Assembly (NCBI GenBank): GCA_030272585.1 | Contig: BSYQ01000013.1 | Location: forward strand, 1,054,001-1,118,000 | Length of the DNA: 64,000 nucleotides | Direction of reading: 5' to 3' | Origin: Bryopsis sp. KO-2023 | Lineage: Eukaryota; Chlorophyta; Ulvophyceae; Bryopsidales; Bryopsidaceae | The notes under the pieces: generated by a model | Database searches by the model: none | What the model was told of the DNA's origin: nothing | Seen by the model: only the letters and a program-made list of their open reading frames with translations | In this document: piece by piece, positions 11,100 to 19,064 of the stretch | Numbering within the stretch: the first letter of the stretch is position 1 | How the letters are laid out: each line of letters starts with the position of its first letter | Translations under genes and position numbers: made by a program

Positions 11100-12068
11100 T
11101 GGGCCCACCCACCTGGAGCTGTAGAACTCCGAAGAAAGAAAAGGAAAAACAGAAGAGAAAAGAAAAGAAAGAAAAAAAAAAGGAATCCCAAACCCAGGGC
11201 GCAGCCGAAGAAAGCTTAATCAAAATCGAACGGAAAAAGGAAAAATCCCAGGCTTACTCCAGCACGAAAAAATGAAGAAATAAGTTACTTCATAATTTGC
11301 ACAGGAAGAAAACGCAAATCCAGTGCGAAATGGAAATTGTGCTATGGCAGTTCGCCGAAAAAGAAAAGAAAAAAGAAAAAAGAAAAACCTATCTGAAAGC
11401 CCCAATGTGGTTCGAAAAAAGAAAAACCAAAACCCAGCAGTCCCAATAGAGTTCGAACTAAAAAGAAACGCACACCCAGTGCGGATAAAAAAGAGGGCTA
11501 AAGCCAGTTCGAAAAAGAAAGAGACCCAGAAGAGGGCGAAAAGAGGCAAAAGAAAAAAAAAATATATATATATAAATAAACCCAATCACAGTCGATGCCC
11601 AAACCGACACCCCAACCCCAGGGCGGGGCCGAAAAACACTTTATCAAAAATCGAAAAATCCCAGGCCCAATCCAGTTCCAAAAAAATAAAGAAATAAGTT
11701 ACTTCATAATGGGAAAAGAAAGAAAGCCCAAAGCCAGTTCGAAAGTGATAAATTGCGATGGCAGTTCGCCCACAGGAAAAAATGCAGTTCTAAAAGAAAA
11801 AAAACCCAGTAAAATGCAAATCCGCAGCAGTCCCAATCGAGTTCGAACTAAATAGAAACGCGCACCCAGCGCGGCTAAAAAAAAATGTGGCTAAAGCCAG
11901 TTCGAAAAAGAAAGAGACCCAAAAAGAAGAATAAAAGCTAAACCACAGTGTATGCACAAACCGATCTCCTGTCGGTTGTGTTTTTGTGTTTGTGTTCGAA
12001 AAAGAAAGACACTCTAAAAAAATAAAAAGTAGCGTCCAGTGTCCAGTGTTTTTTTGTTTTTGTTTTTT
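11100..12068 (-). other. 3' untranslated region of element A, internally duplicated
   Basis: Purine-rich on the plus strand. About 11180-11580 and 11600-12010 are diverged tandem copies (both contain agaaataagttacttcataat and atggcagttcgcc). Lysine-rich open frames here result from the composition. The stretch next to the LTR reads AGGTGGGTGGG on the coding strand and is the likely polypurine tract. Confidence 0.6.
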
Positions 12069-14942
12069 TTAAAGCTCATATTCCTTGATGTAATCAGCAT
12101 GCATGGTGACTCGCCGGCCGTCCTGCATGTTGACCTCCCACCTTGTGTCGGAGAGTTGGTGAGCAATCCGGCCAGGTCCAAGCCAGCGAGGGCGGAATTT
12201 TCCACGAAGCGCTCCTGTGTGGCGCATATCGTAGATCCACACTTTAGCACCGAGCCGCCATTTTTTGGGCGAGCCAGTGCGAGTTCGGTTGACACATGCT
12301 CGAGAATGCGCCATGTTGATGTTGGCGGCGGCCCAGGCTTCTTCACTTGCGTTCCAGAAACGCCTGGGGGTGTCCCCTGTGATGCGGTTTACCATATCAT
12401 TGCAGGCGGCAGTTGCTTGCGGCAGCACATCAGTCCAGCGTTCATGTTGTTCATCAGCGAGGATGCGACGGGTGCGCTCCAGGAAATTCCGGTTGGCTCG
12501 TTCACAAATTCCATGTGCACGGTGGAGGTGTGGTGGTGTCATAATCAGAGCGACATTGTTGTCTGCGAGCCACAAATTGAAAATCCGGCCGCGAAAAGAG
12601 GCGGCGTTATCACACATGAGAGTTTGGAAACGTCCACGTGTGTTTTTCCAGTGCTGGAGGACGGAGACCACCTCGGCTGCGCCTGTGCTTTTGGTAGGTG
12701 TGACCTGAATGTATCTAGTCAGGTGATCAATGACAAGGGCCACATATCGATAGCCATCGATGTTAGGGAGTGGCCCGATGTGGTCAACTGAGATGATAGC
12801 GTTTGGTCGCAGTGGTGTTGGCGAGCTACCATAGGGTGTTCGGATAGTGAGGGTTGCAAATTGTTGGCATGGGCCACAGGTGCAGATCTTACTGGCGATT
12901 GTTGACCTCGAATAGTTGAACCCCAGGAGCTTCGCTCGTCTCCAGGTTCCATCGGTGCTTGTGTGACCTTGGTGAATGATTTTCCATATGTCTTCTGGGA
13001 TAGTGTCGGTAGCTGGTTGCAGGGCGTTGATAGTGTGACTGGAAATGGCTTTGTGTGGGCGAGAGAGTAAGTCTGCACCGACGTTATCACTGCCTGGAAC
13101 AAAAGTAACGGTCGAGTGGGCTTCGTTATGAAAAAACCAACCCAATAGACGAGCCTCCCTGACGTCCGTTGTCGTGATCGCGCCTGCTTGTAACTTGGTG
13201 GCCAAAGCACAGTTGTCGGTTTTTATGTCTGTGTGTGTGTCGCCACGCATTGCGCGTGTTTTTTTACAAGCCCAAATGAGCGCTTTGAGCTCGCCCAAAT
13301 AGCTTGATGTTGGTAAAGCCATGACAGCGCTCCCCATGTCCACGACGTTGGTTTCGAAGTGCTGGGTGTTGGTCGGATGCATGAATAGCATGTACCCTGC
13401 GAACCCTGACGACCAATCGCTTTCGAGAGTGAAAGACTTAGGTGTGACGCCTGTAGTCAGCAGCTGTCGCTGGCGCTGCATGGTGGAGCGCACAATCCTG
13501 TGTGACTCGTCAGTGATAAGATTCCAGTCCACTCGTCCCCTTTCCAGTGCTGTGCGCAGATGCGCGCGCAGTGGTGCGAGCAGTACTTCAACATCTGGAA
13601 TAGCCCGCCGACAGTATGATATAATCCCAATGATGCGTTGTAGATCTTTCACTGATTGTACTTTGCCGAGCTGCTCACACTTTTCCTCTAAATACGGCCC
13701 CAAATCCCAGCGTCCAGCTTTGATTCGGTAGCCGAGGAATGTGATTTCCTCGGTCAGCCATTCCACTTTGCTATTATTAACCTTCATGCCGTACTCATCC
13801 AGTCGGTCATAGACCTGCAGCACAGTTTCGAGCAGGGCCTGTCGACTTGAGGCGCCCACCAGTATGTCATCAGCGTACTGTATGCACTTGAGCCCCTTTA
13901 ACACGTGGGCAGTACGCTCTGCAAAGAGTACTGACGACCACAGAAATCCTTGGGGTAAACGCGTCCAGATATATCTCCGAGGACCCCACGTGAATCCACA
14001 GAATTTGGATAGATCCTCGGAGATGGGTATTGAAAAGAAAGCATCTTTGAGGTCGATGCGACAGAAATAGGTCCAGGAGGGATCTATGTCATACATGGCA
14101 CGCCAGGTGTCATTAGTTTCCGTGTTGGGAGGTGACCCTTGCCTGAAATAGGCGTTTAGCTTTCTGAAGTCGTTAGTCAGCCTGTACGTGTTATTTGGCT
14201 TACGTACAGGCAGCAGAGGATTTAAATAGACAGAATCCGAGGGTGAGACTGACTGGATGTATCCCTTGTGTTCGTAATCATCCAGAAGTGCTTGTACAAC
14301 TCGCCTGTCGGACACGGAGTCCATGCTGTACTGAGTTCTACTTCCAGTTTCCGTGGGTGTGACATGGGGTAGGTCTGTCAGTTCGACTTGAAGCTGCGCC
14401 ATTCGTGGAATAATCGGGTGGTCGCTGAGGTCCCCGACGTTAGGAAAACGCTCGCACACTTCTCGCTGAATGGTTGTGGCATCGATCGTGGCTTCGGGAT
14501 AGGCCATCAGCGTCGCCACCGCGTATTCCTCTGGCGGCGACTCCAGTTTTCGTACTTGCCAGTCTGACAGTCCAGTCAGGTGCACCATTTGGGATCGGGG
14601 AGTAAAATGGAGTACCTCTGTGGTACTATTGTACACTTCGACACGCAGGTGTCCTGCCGCAGTGGTACTGATTCCCGCAGTGATCCCCGTACGATGGATG
14701 GCAGAGGTGATGGTGACTCCCCCAATGACTGAAATAGCGAATGGTAAATATAGAGTCTTCCAGGTGAGGGGAGGTACGAAATGTGACTTCCCTGCCAGGA
14801 CAGTGAGTGTGTCTGGTGTCTTCGAGTGAACTCCTGGTCCTGATTCTAGTGGCCAGAGCTGATTCAGGGTTAGTGTGCCCCCTTTCGGGGGCGTTAGTAG
14901 TTTTTTGGAGGCGATTTCCTGACGACTGTGCACCTCACACAT
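12069..14942 (-). CDS. pol: Pol polyprotein of element A (reverse transcriptase, RNase H, integrase)
   Basis: An open frame of about 957 codons that overlaps the gag frame by 49 nt in the -1 frame. Seen in order: RT with LTNDFRKLNAYF and the catalytic YADDILVG; RNase H beginning FTLESDWSSGFAGYM; an integrase zinc finger with H-x3-H and CTCGPC; an integrase core with SVDHIGPLP, CDNAASF and GICERANRNFLE giving D-D-E; and a C-terminal barrel-like part ending YIKEYEL. There is no chromodomain. It copies the element RNA to DNA and integrates it. It is probably made as a Gag-Pol fusion by frameshifting at 14900-14906. The frame has no breaks. Confidence 0.92.
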   Translation of the reverse strand: MCEVHSRQEIASKKLLTPPKGGTLTLNQLWPLESGPGVHSKTPDTLTVLAGKSHFVPPLTWKTLYLPFAISVIGGVTITSAIHRTGITAGISTTAAGHLRVEVYNSTTEVLHFTPRSQMVHLTGLSDWQVRKLESPPEEYAVATLMAYPEATIDATTIQREVCERFPNVGDLSDHPIIPRMAQLQVELTDLPHVTPTETGSRTQYSMDSVSDRRVVQALLDDYEHKGYIQSVSPSDSVYLNPLLPVRKPNNTYRLTNDFRKLNAYFRQGSPPNTETNDTWRAMYDIDPSWTYFCRIDLKDAFFSIPISEDLSKFCGFTWGPRRYIWTRLPQGFLWSSVLFAERTAHVLKGLKCIQYADDILVGASSRQALLETVLQVYDRLDEYGMKVNNSKVEWLTEEITFLGYRIKAGRWDLGPYLEEKCEQLGKVQSVKDLQRIIGIISYCRRAIPDVEVLLAPLRAHLRTALERGRVDWNLITDESHRIVRSTMQRQRQLLTTGVTPKSFTLESDWSSGFAGYMLFMHPTNTQHFETNVVDMGSAVMALPTSSYLGELKALIWACKKTRAMRGDTHTDIKTDNCALATKLQAGAITTTDVREARLLGWFFHNEAHSTVTFVPGSDNVGADLLSRPHKAISSHTINALQPATDTIPEDIWKIIHQGHTSTDGTWRRAKLLGFNYSRSTIASKICTCGPCQQFATLTIRTPYGSSPTPLRPNAIISVDHIGPLPNIDGYRYVALVIDHLTRYIQVTPTKSTGAAEVVSVLQHWKNTRGRFQTLMCDNAASFRGRIFNLWLADNNVALIMTPPHLHRAHGICERANRNFLERTRRILADEQHERWTDVLPQATAACNDMVNRITGDTPRRFWNASEEAWAAANINMAHSRACVNRTRTGSPKKWRLGAKVWIYDMRHTGALRGKFRPRWLGPGRIAHQLSDTRWEVNMQDGRRVTMHADYIKEYEL

Positions 14943-16240
14943 CTGCCTGTCTGGTTATTCATCAGTTCGCCAGATTGACAGTTGATTGTCAACCCCACCT
15001 GTTGTAAGCCTGGGTACCCCAGAATCACCTGCCCAACATTAGCAGATATTTTGAACGGAATCTGGGCTGGTTGAGTCATAGGGCCGACAGACGTTTCCAT
15101 AGTGACACTTCCTGCGATGGGGGATTTGGAGCCATTGAAACCAACAAGCGAGTCCTGCTGGGAGCACTTGTCATATGCGAATCCATATCGAATACAATCG
15201 GCCAGTGGAATTATGTTAGCTTCTGCACCAGTGTCGATGAGGCATTTCGTGATAGTCACACCGTTCAGGGTAATAGGGGTGTGAAGGTGTGTCTGTTTTG
15301 GCGAAAGCACATCACCGTTGCCTACTGCCTGCACTTTCGGTTGGGATGTTCGCCAGTTGGAGGGTGTGTCTGCGTTCTGTGGACGAGCTGAATGGCAGTG
15401 TCTGGCGATGTGGCCGAATTTGCCGCATTTGGTACACCGTTTGTCGTTGTCGGCTTGATTTCGTTTGAGTAAATCCGCCAGTGTTGCCTTCATTTCCTTG
15501 AACTCTTGATCCCTCGATGTATCCAATCGAGGCTCCTGAAGTGTGATCTTGAGCACTCGCCAAATTTTGCTGCCCAGTACCATTGCCAAACGACAGAGGG
15601 GAATTCGCTCCACCAGCGTAAAGCCTTTTTTTAGAACGCCCAAAACGTGTTGAACGTAGAGATAGCAATAGGCGACAAGGTTCAGCAAACCGACAAACAG
15701 AAGCATACCCAGCGCCTGCGAAATCCAAATCGCACCATCCTGCGTGATCTCCTGTAGACGCTCCCAGACGTCATGTATGGTCGTCACTGGATCGACGAAA
15801 AAAGCGACGGTAGCTTGAAAAGCTTTCTCGAGCAGGTGAGAGCCTACGCCGACCACCATTCGCACGCAGCAAAAAACTGACGAACACCCTTCGATCACAT
15901 AAATTTTTTCGCGGGGTCGTAGCCAGGCGAAAAATCCACTTTCCGTCGACCTTTGAATAGTTATCTCCTTCTTCGGTGTTTCTTCCAGAGGTGGCGTAGG
16001 CTTGGGTGGCCGGAGGTTGTTGTTCTTAGCAGCTGCTAGATCCGTCCACTCTGCCCGTAATAGTTCCACCTGTTTCTGTATTTTTTCGTGTTCTTTGGTG
16101 ATCTCCTGGTGGTCACTCAGCTGCGCAACTACCTCCTTATCAGTAAGCGGTGTTGCTTCCAAAACAGTGAGTACCAGGAACGCGACCAGCGTCGTTACGT
16201 GCTTGTGCTTCATCAGAATCTTACGGAGCTCCGAAACCAT
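14894..16240 (-). CDS. gag: Gag-protease polyprotein of element A, with membrane segments
   Basis: 448 residues from the ATG at 16240, whose A is the last LTR base. The frame is also open upstream through the LTR. Seen: an N-terminal hydrophobic segment (about residues 14-30, LVAFLVLTVLEA) like a signal peptide or anchor; a charged coiled-coil-like part (33-72); a second hydrophobic region (about 118-150); a strong transmembrane-like helix (about 172-203, LGMLLFVGLLNLVAYCYLYV); one CCHC zinc knuckle (269-282, CTKCGKFGHIARHC); and an aspartic protease site (CLIDTGAEANIIP, about 333-345). Zinc knuckle and protease identify it as Gag-PR. The membrane segments are odd for a retrotransposon Gag, and their role is unknown. 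Confidence 0.88.
   Translation of the reverse strand: MVSELRKILMKHKHVTTLVAFLVLTVLEATPLTDKEVVAQLSDHQEITKEHEKIQKQVELLRAEWTDLAAAKNNNLRPPKPTPPLEETPKKEITIQRSTESGFFAWLRPREKIYVIEGCSSVFCCVRMVVGVGSHLLEKAFQATVAFFVDPVTTIHDVWERLQEITQDGAIWISQALGMLLFVGLLNLVAYCYLYVQHVLGVLKKGFTLVERIPLCRLAMVLGSKIWRVLKITLQEPRLDTSRDQEFKEMKATLADLLKRNQADNDKRCTKCGKFGHIARHCHSARPQNADTPSNWRTSQPKVQAVGNGDVLSPKQTHLHTPITLNGVTITKCLIDTGAEANIIPLADCIRYGFAYDKCSQQDSLVGFNGSKSPIAGSVTMETSVGPMTQPAQIPFKISANVGQVILGYPGLQQVGLTINCQSGELMNNQTGRCVRCTVVRKSPPKNY
14900..14906 (-). promoter_or_regulatory. -1 ribosomal frameshift site A_AAA_AAC
   Basis: The coding-strand heptamer AAAAAAC lies in the correct codon phase (AAA AAC), two codons before the gag TAA at 14894-14896. 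A -1 slip continues as LLTPPKGG in the pol frame, exactly as in the pol open frame. The motif is a classic retroviral slippery site; its use here is inferred. Confidence 0.8.
16224..16239 (-). other. tRNA primer-binding site of element A
   Basis: Reads TGGTTTCGGAGCTCCG directly after the 5' LTR. The first 13 bases recur after the 5' LTR of the unrelated chromovirus (56960-56948), so both elements probably use the same tRNA. It resembles the plant initiator-Met PBS (TGGTATCAGAGC). Confidence 0.75.
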
Positions 16241-16575
16241 GTTGATAGAGTTGTAGTTGTGCTTGTAGATTGCCTCGTTCGCAGGGGGGACGCGAACGTG
16301 TTGTGTATGGGCGAGACCTGATCGGGGACTTTCCAACCCGATCCTTGTACTAAAGTCTTTACAAACACTCTATTCTTTCCTTCCCGAAGTTCCCTTTTAT
16401 CCTAACTGTTCAGGCGAAACGCCACTTGCCAGAAAAACGCAGGTCTAGTTTCTGTCGTTAGACGAAACGCCACTTCTTTCGAAAATGACTCTAATCGTGT
16501 CGATCCTATAGACTAATGTCCCATACCACCAATCTACACTCACAACTCCCCCTTTATCAACCTGGTTTAACAACA
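16240..16575 (-). repeat. 5' LTR of element A
   Basis: 336 bp, followed by the GTTTG duplication at 16576-16580. The opposite LTR is 10764-11099. Confidence 0.93.
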
Positions 16576-16834
16576 GTTTGCTTAGCCGTTGTCACACGAT
16601 TAGATTAAGATCGGAAACTGGGAGAATACTCAGACTTGTCGAAAAGTCTTTACAAAACCAAAAGTTACAAAGTCCGAAGACGTCTCTTTTATACTCGCTT
16701 CGACTTCTTGTTTTCCTAACGAAACTCCGTTGCTGCAGCTCAACACAAAAATTCAAAAATTCATTTTGAAATTGCGCCACCCCAGCTGTAACGCGTAACC
16801 AAGTGCGCCGCGCCAACGCAAGCGTAACCGTAAC

Positions 16835-16859
16835 GGCGCATTCATTCCTTGGAGAACGG
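16835..16859 (-). repeat. Right TIR of pogo-like transposon
   Basis: Inverted copy of 7902-7926, followed by TA at 16860-16861. Confidence 0.9.
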
Positions 16860-16979
16860 TAGTAGGCGCTGGGCTGGAAGCAGGGTGCCGAAGAAAATGA
16901 CACCAAAACGTCGTATAGGTTTTGTTGTTGCAGTGATTAGTCATATCGCTGCTGGCAACGGATTCTAAGAAGAAGAAGA

Positions 16980-17332
16980 AAAAAAAACACAAGTCGCACA
17001 CGCTGTGCGACTAAAGTGAAAGTCGCACATCGTGTGCGACCTGTTTGTTTCCTGGTGCGACCTTATCAGTTCAGTCGCACATCGCGTGCGACCTGCTTGT
17101 TCTCCGATCCTCGACCCACCCTGACGACTGTGTCGTCGAACACAAGAAAATGCTCCAATTTTCATCAGAGCTTTCAGAAGGGACGTCTGGGAGTCGAACC
17201 CAGATACGCCGAACGTCCCCGAAGCGTTAACCCCCCGCGATCCCCGCGATTTCGGCGTGCCACATATCCACTCTTTCGCTTCGTGGAAAGCGGCTTTGGC
17301 TTTCGAACCCTGTGCGACCGTATTTTCGCACG
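16980..17332. repeat. Right subterminal region of the CACTA-like element
   Basis: Dense gtcgcac/gtgcgac words in both orientations (for example gtcgcacacgctgtgcgac near 16993 and gtcgcacatcgcgtgcgac near 17074), matching the left subterminal words. It also contains a 40-nt tRNA-like double stem at 17180-17219. No complete tRNA is present. Confidence 0.8.
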
Positions 17333-17360
17333 GTCGCACAGGGGTGGATTTCCCATAGTG
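17333..17360 (-). repeat. Right terminal inverted repeat of the CACTA-like element
   Basis: Ends GGATTTCCCATAGTG, followed by TACT (17361-17364). It pairs with 3648-3675, with one mismatch. Confidence 0.9.
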
Positions 17361-17530
17361 TACTAAAATGAGGAAGGCCCGCCCCCAATGCCGTGCGTGC
17401 AATCGCACCTGTGTGATTCCCAGTGCATAAACAGCACATCCATCTCAGCTTTTTGTATCAGGTTGGCAGTGAATCGTCGACCCCTGCATCAGATCCCAAT
17501 TTTCAATTTAACTCAAAGATCATTTAAAGA
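17361..17530 (+). repeat. Dispersed repeat, right half
   Basis: Collinear with 46270-46460: shared ggttggcagtgaa, gacccctgcatcagatccca and actcaaagat. It is the continuation of the half at 3560-3647. Confidence 0.8.
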
Positions 17531-18797
17531 ACAGCAACAGGTTGAAATGTCGAAACCCCTGACCAGGGGTTTGTTTCAAATTAGATCTCATCGAGAATGA
17601 TCGTCCCTCAACTCCTCACATTAATGATATGAGCCTGCAGCTCTTCAAAAAAAACCCTTTTCATGAATTCACACCAATGTTTTGCACCGAATCTAACATC
17701 CCCTTCCTGAAAAAAGCATACCAACAAACCCAAGCAATTTCTTCCTTGGAAGTGGAGCAAGGAGTTTTCTTGACTCTACCTTTTTTTGTCAGCATCAGTA
17801 GGAAATCTCGCTCAAGATCCATGCTACTGAATGGAACGATTCAGATTATCCTATCATCCTTCAGACCTTGTTAGATCTGGATTGAAAAAAAGAACAAATT
17901 GTATTTGCATGACCCCTGGAGGAGAGGTGCACCATTTTGTAAGGGTTCTTGTCCGGTTTCCCTTAGGTAGTGAATTGACAAACCCCTCCAAAGTAAGAAA
18001 AAGGACAAAATTAATAAAACAAAGGAAACCTAAAATAAATGCCTGTGTGATACATTTGCCAGTGGCACTCCACAGGTACTTGGTACAAAATAAACAAACC
18101 CTCAGCCCTACCTCATATCACCACCTCCAAGCTCCCTCACAGTTGCCAATCCGCCAGCGTTGGTTTCTCCCGGTCGTCCGGTCGTCACAGGGAGAAAAGC
18201 AGGTTGGCGAGGAGGAGTTTCGAGCTTGGCGAGCTTCGGAACTCGTCGCCTGTCGTGGGGAGGAGTGTGAGGGTCTCCGCTGATGGCGCGTGGGCAGTGC
18301 GCACCGATAGAAAAGACGAGCGACGACGATGTCGGCGACGGGCGAACCACGACGCACGCGCGCGCGTACGTCTCATGCGTACGCAGGCGATCGAACGAGA
18401 GGGAAAGACGGAAAGCAAGAGACGAAATCTGGAACAGAGGGGGAGTCGAACCTCCCTTCGACCACTTCTGTTTCCGAACGACATACAAACAGGCACTCAC
18501 TTCTTTCAGCACTCGCAGTCGTCGTCGCCGTCGCCGTCGTTCGCTCTTTCTAACGGAGTCCACCTGGCCTCAGTCTCGCCCGCGTTCGTTTCAGCAAAGA
18601 AAGCAGTGGCGAGATTGCGTCGCGCAATGAAAATGGTCGCGAGTGAGTCAGCTATTCGCAAATGTCGCACCTGGGAGTAGGGCGGACCGCGGGGCTCCGC
18701 CATCCCCGTTTTTTGACATCCCTGATGGGCGCACGCTACCCCCCTTTTTAAGACCACCAGATAACTCACGTATTGGGTACTGTTTGGGTAGTACCAA
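17531..18797. other. No supported gene; CG-rich patch at 18110-18720
   Basis: 17531-18100 is AT-rich and empty. 18110-18720 is rich in CG dinucleotides, with many overlapping open frames on both strands as expected from composition. It may be a promoter-like region. No recognisable protein. Confidence 0.4.
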
Positions 18798-19064
18798 ATG
18801 TTGACCCAAAACATGTACGAGCACGGCAACCCTCAGCAAATGTCCGACATACTCACAATTGCAATAGATTATCTCAACCCACCAGAAAAACCTCGTCCAC
18901 CCCTGGCCTGCAGCCAACCATTCCCAGGGAAAGTTTCCGCCCTGCTTCGGACAGATGGACTGCCGCGCTTTCGCGGCCTCGGCGACCTTGGTGCCTGGGT
19001 GGCGCCGCCGTTCGAGAAACCGACGTGCTCCGACGTGAAAACGGAGGACGACTTCTTGCTGTGA
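18798..19064 (+). CDS. Possible small protein, unidentified
   Basis: An ATG-started 88-codon frame (MLTQNMYEHGNPQQMSDIL...) with a mixed, soluble-looking composition and an acidic end (SDVKTEDDFLL). The opposite strand is also open here, and no family is recognised. It could be an exon or chance. Confidence 0.2.
   Translation: MLTQNMYEHGNPQQMSDILTIAIDYLNPPEKPRPPLACSQPFPGKVSALLRTDGLPRFRGLGDLGAWVAPPFEKPTCSDVKTEDDFLL

Larger units (their letters stand above)
10764..16575 (-). mobile_element. Complete Ty3/gypsy-type LTR retrotransposon (element A)
   Basis: 5812 bp with two 336-bp LTRs (10764-11099 and 16240-16575) that look identical, ending TGTTG...CAACA, and a GTTTG duplication (10759-10763, 16576-16580). 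Order on the minus strand: 5' LTR, PBS, gag-protease, pol (RT, RNase H, integrase), a 0.97-kb pyrimidine-rich tail, a short G-rich polypurine-like tract (AGGTGGGTGGG) and 3' LTR. The integrase follows RNase H, as in Ty3/gypsy. Both reading frames are open, so the insertion is young. Confidence 0.93.
7902..16859 (-). mobile_element. pogo-like (Tc1/mariner superfamily) DNA transposon, interrupted by an LTR element
   Basis: The 25-bp terminal inverted repeats (7902-7926 and 16835-16859, starting CCGTTCTCCAAGGAATG) appear identical and are flanked by TA on both sides (7900-7901, 16860-16861). The transposase is at 8389-10326 on the minus strand. Subtracting the LTR insertion and its 5-bp duplication leaves about 3.14 kb. 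Near each end is a 36-bp subterminal repeat in the same orientation (7957-7992, 16774-16809; gcgccacccc, taacgcgtaac, tgcgcc). The intact transposase and near-perfect ends suggest recent activity. Confidence 0.9.
3648..17360. mobile_element. CACTA/CMC-like DNA transposon carrying nested elements and a cargo gene
   Basis: The ends are 28-bp inverted repeats with one mismatch (3648-3675 and 17333-17360), beginning CACTATGGGAAAT. The flanks carry a TACT duplication (3644-3647, 17361-17364). The sequence left of 3648 and right of 17360 is collinear with the uninterrupted repeat copy at 46205-46460, which serves as an empty site. Both subterminal regions are packed with TGCGAC and GTCGCA words in both orientations, a hallmark of CACTA elements. 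Without the pogo-like insertion and its TA the element is about 4.75 kb. No CMC transposase is visible, so it is probably non-autonomous. The 4-bp duplication is unusual for plant CACTA (2-3 bp) and closer to Chapaev. Superfamily is inferred; the boundaries are seen directly. Confidence 0.85.

Noticed and set aside
11323..11697. Lysine-rich plus-strand frame
   Set aside because: Antisense to element A in its purine-rich tail. Composition alone keeps it open.
12039..12791. 250-codon plus-strand frame
   Set aside because: Antisense shadow of the integrase-coding region of element A.
18430..18460. tRNA gene (gggagtcgaacctccc)
   Set aside because: Only a T-arm-like hairpin with imperfect geometry; no acceptor, D or anticodon arms. 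A similar hit near 22015 fails in the same way.
18108..18563. Arg-rich open frames on both strands
   Set aside because: A CG-rich stretch with few stop codons. All frames look alike and no motif is present.
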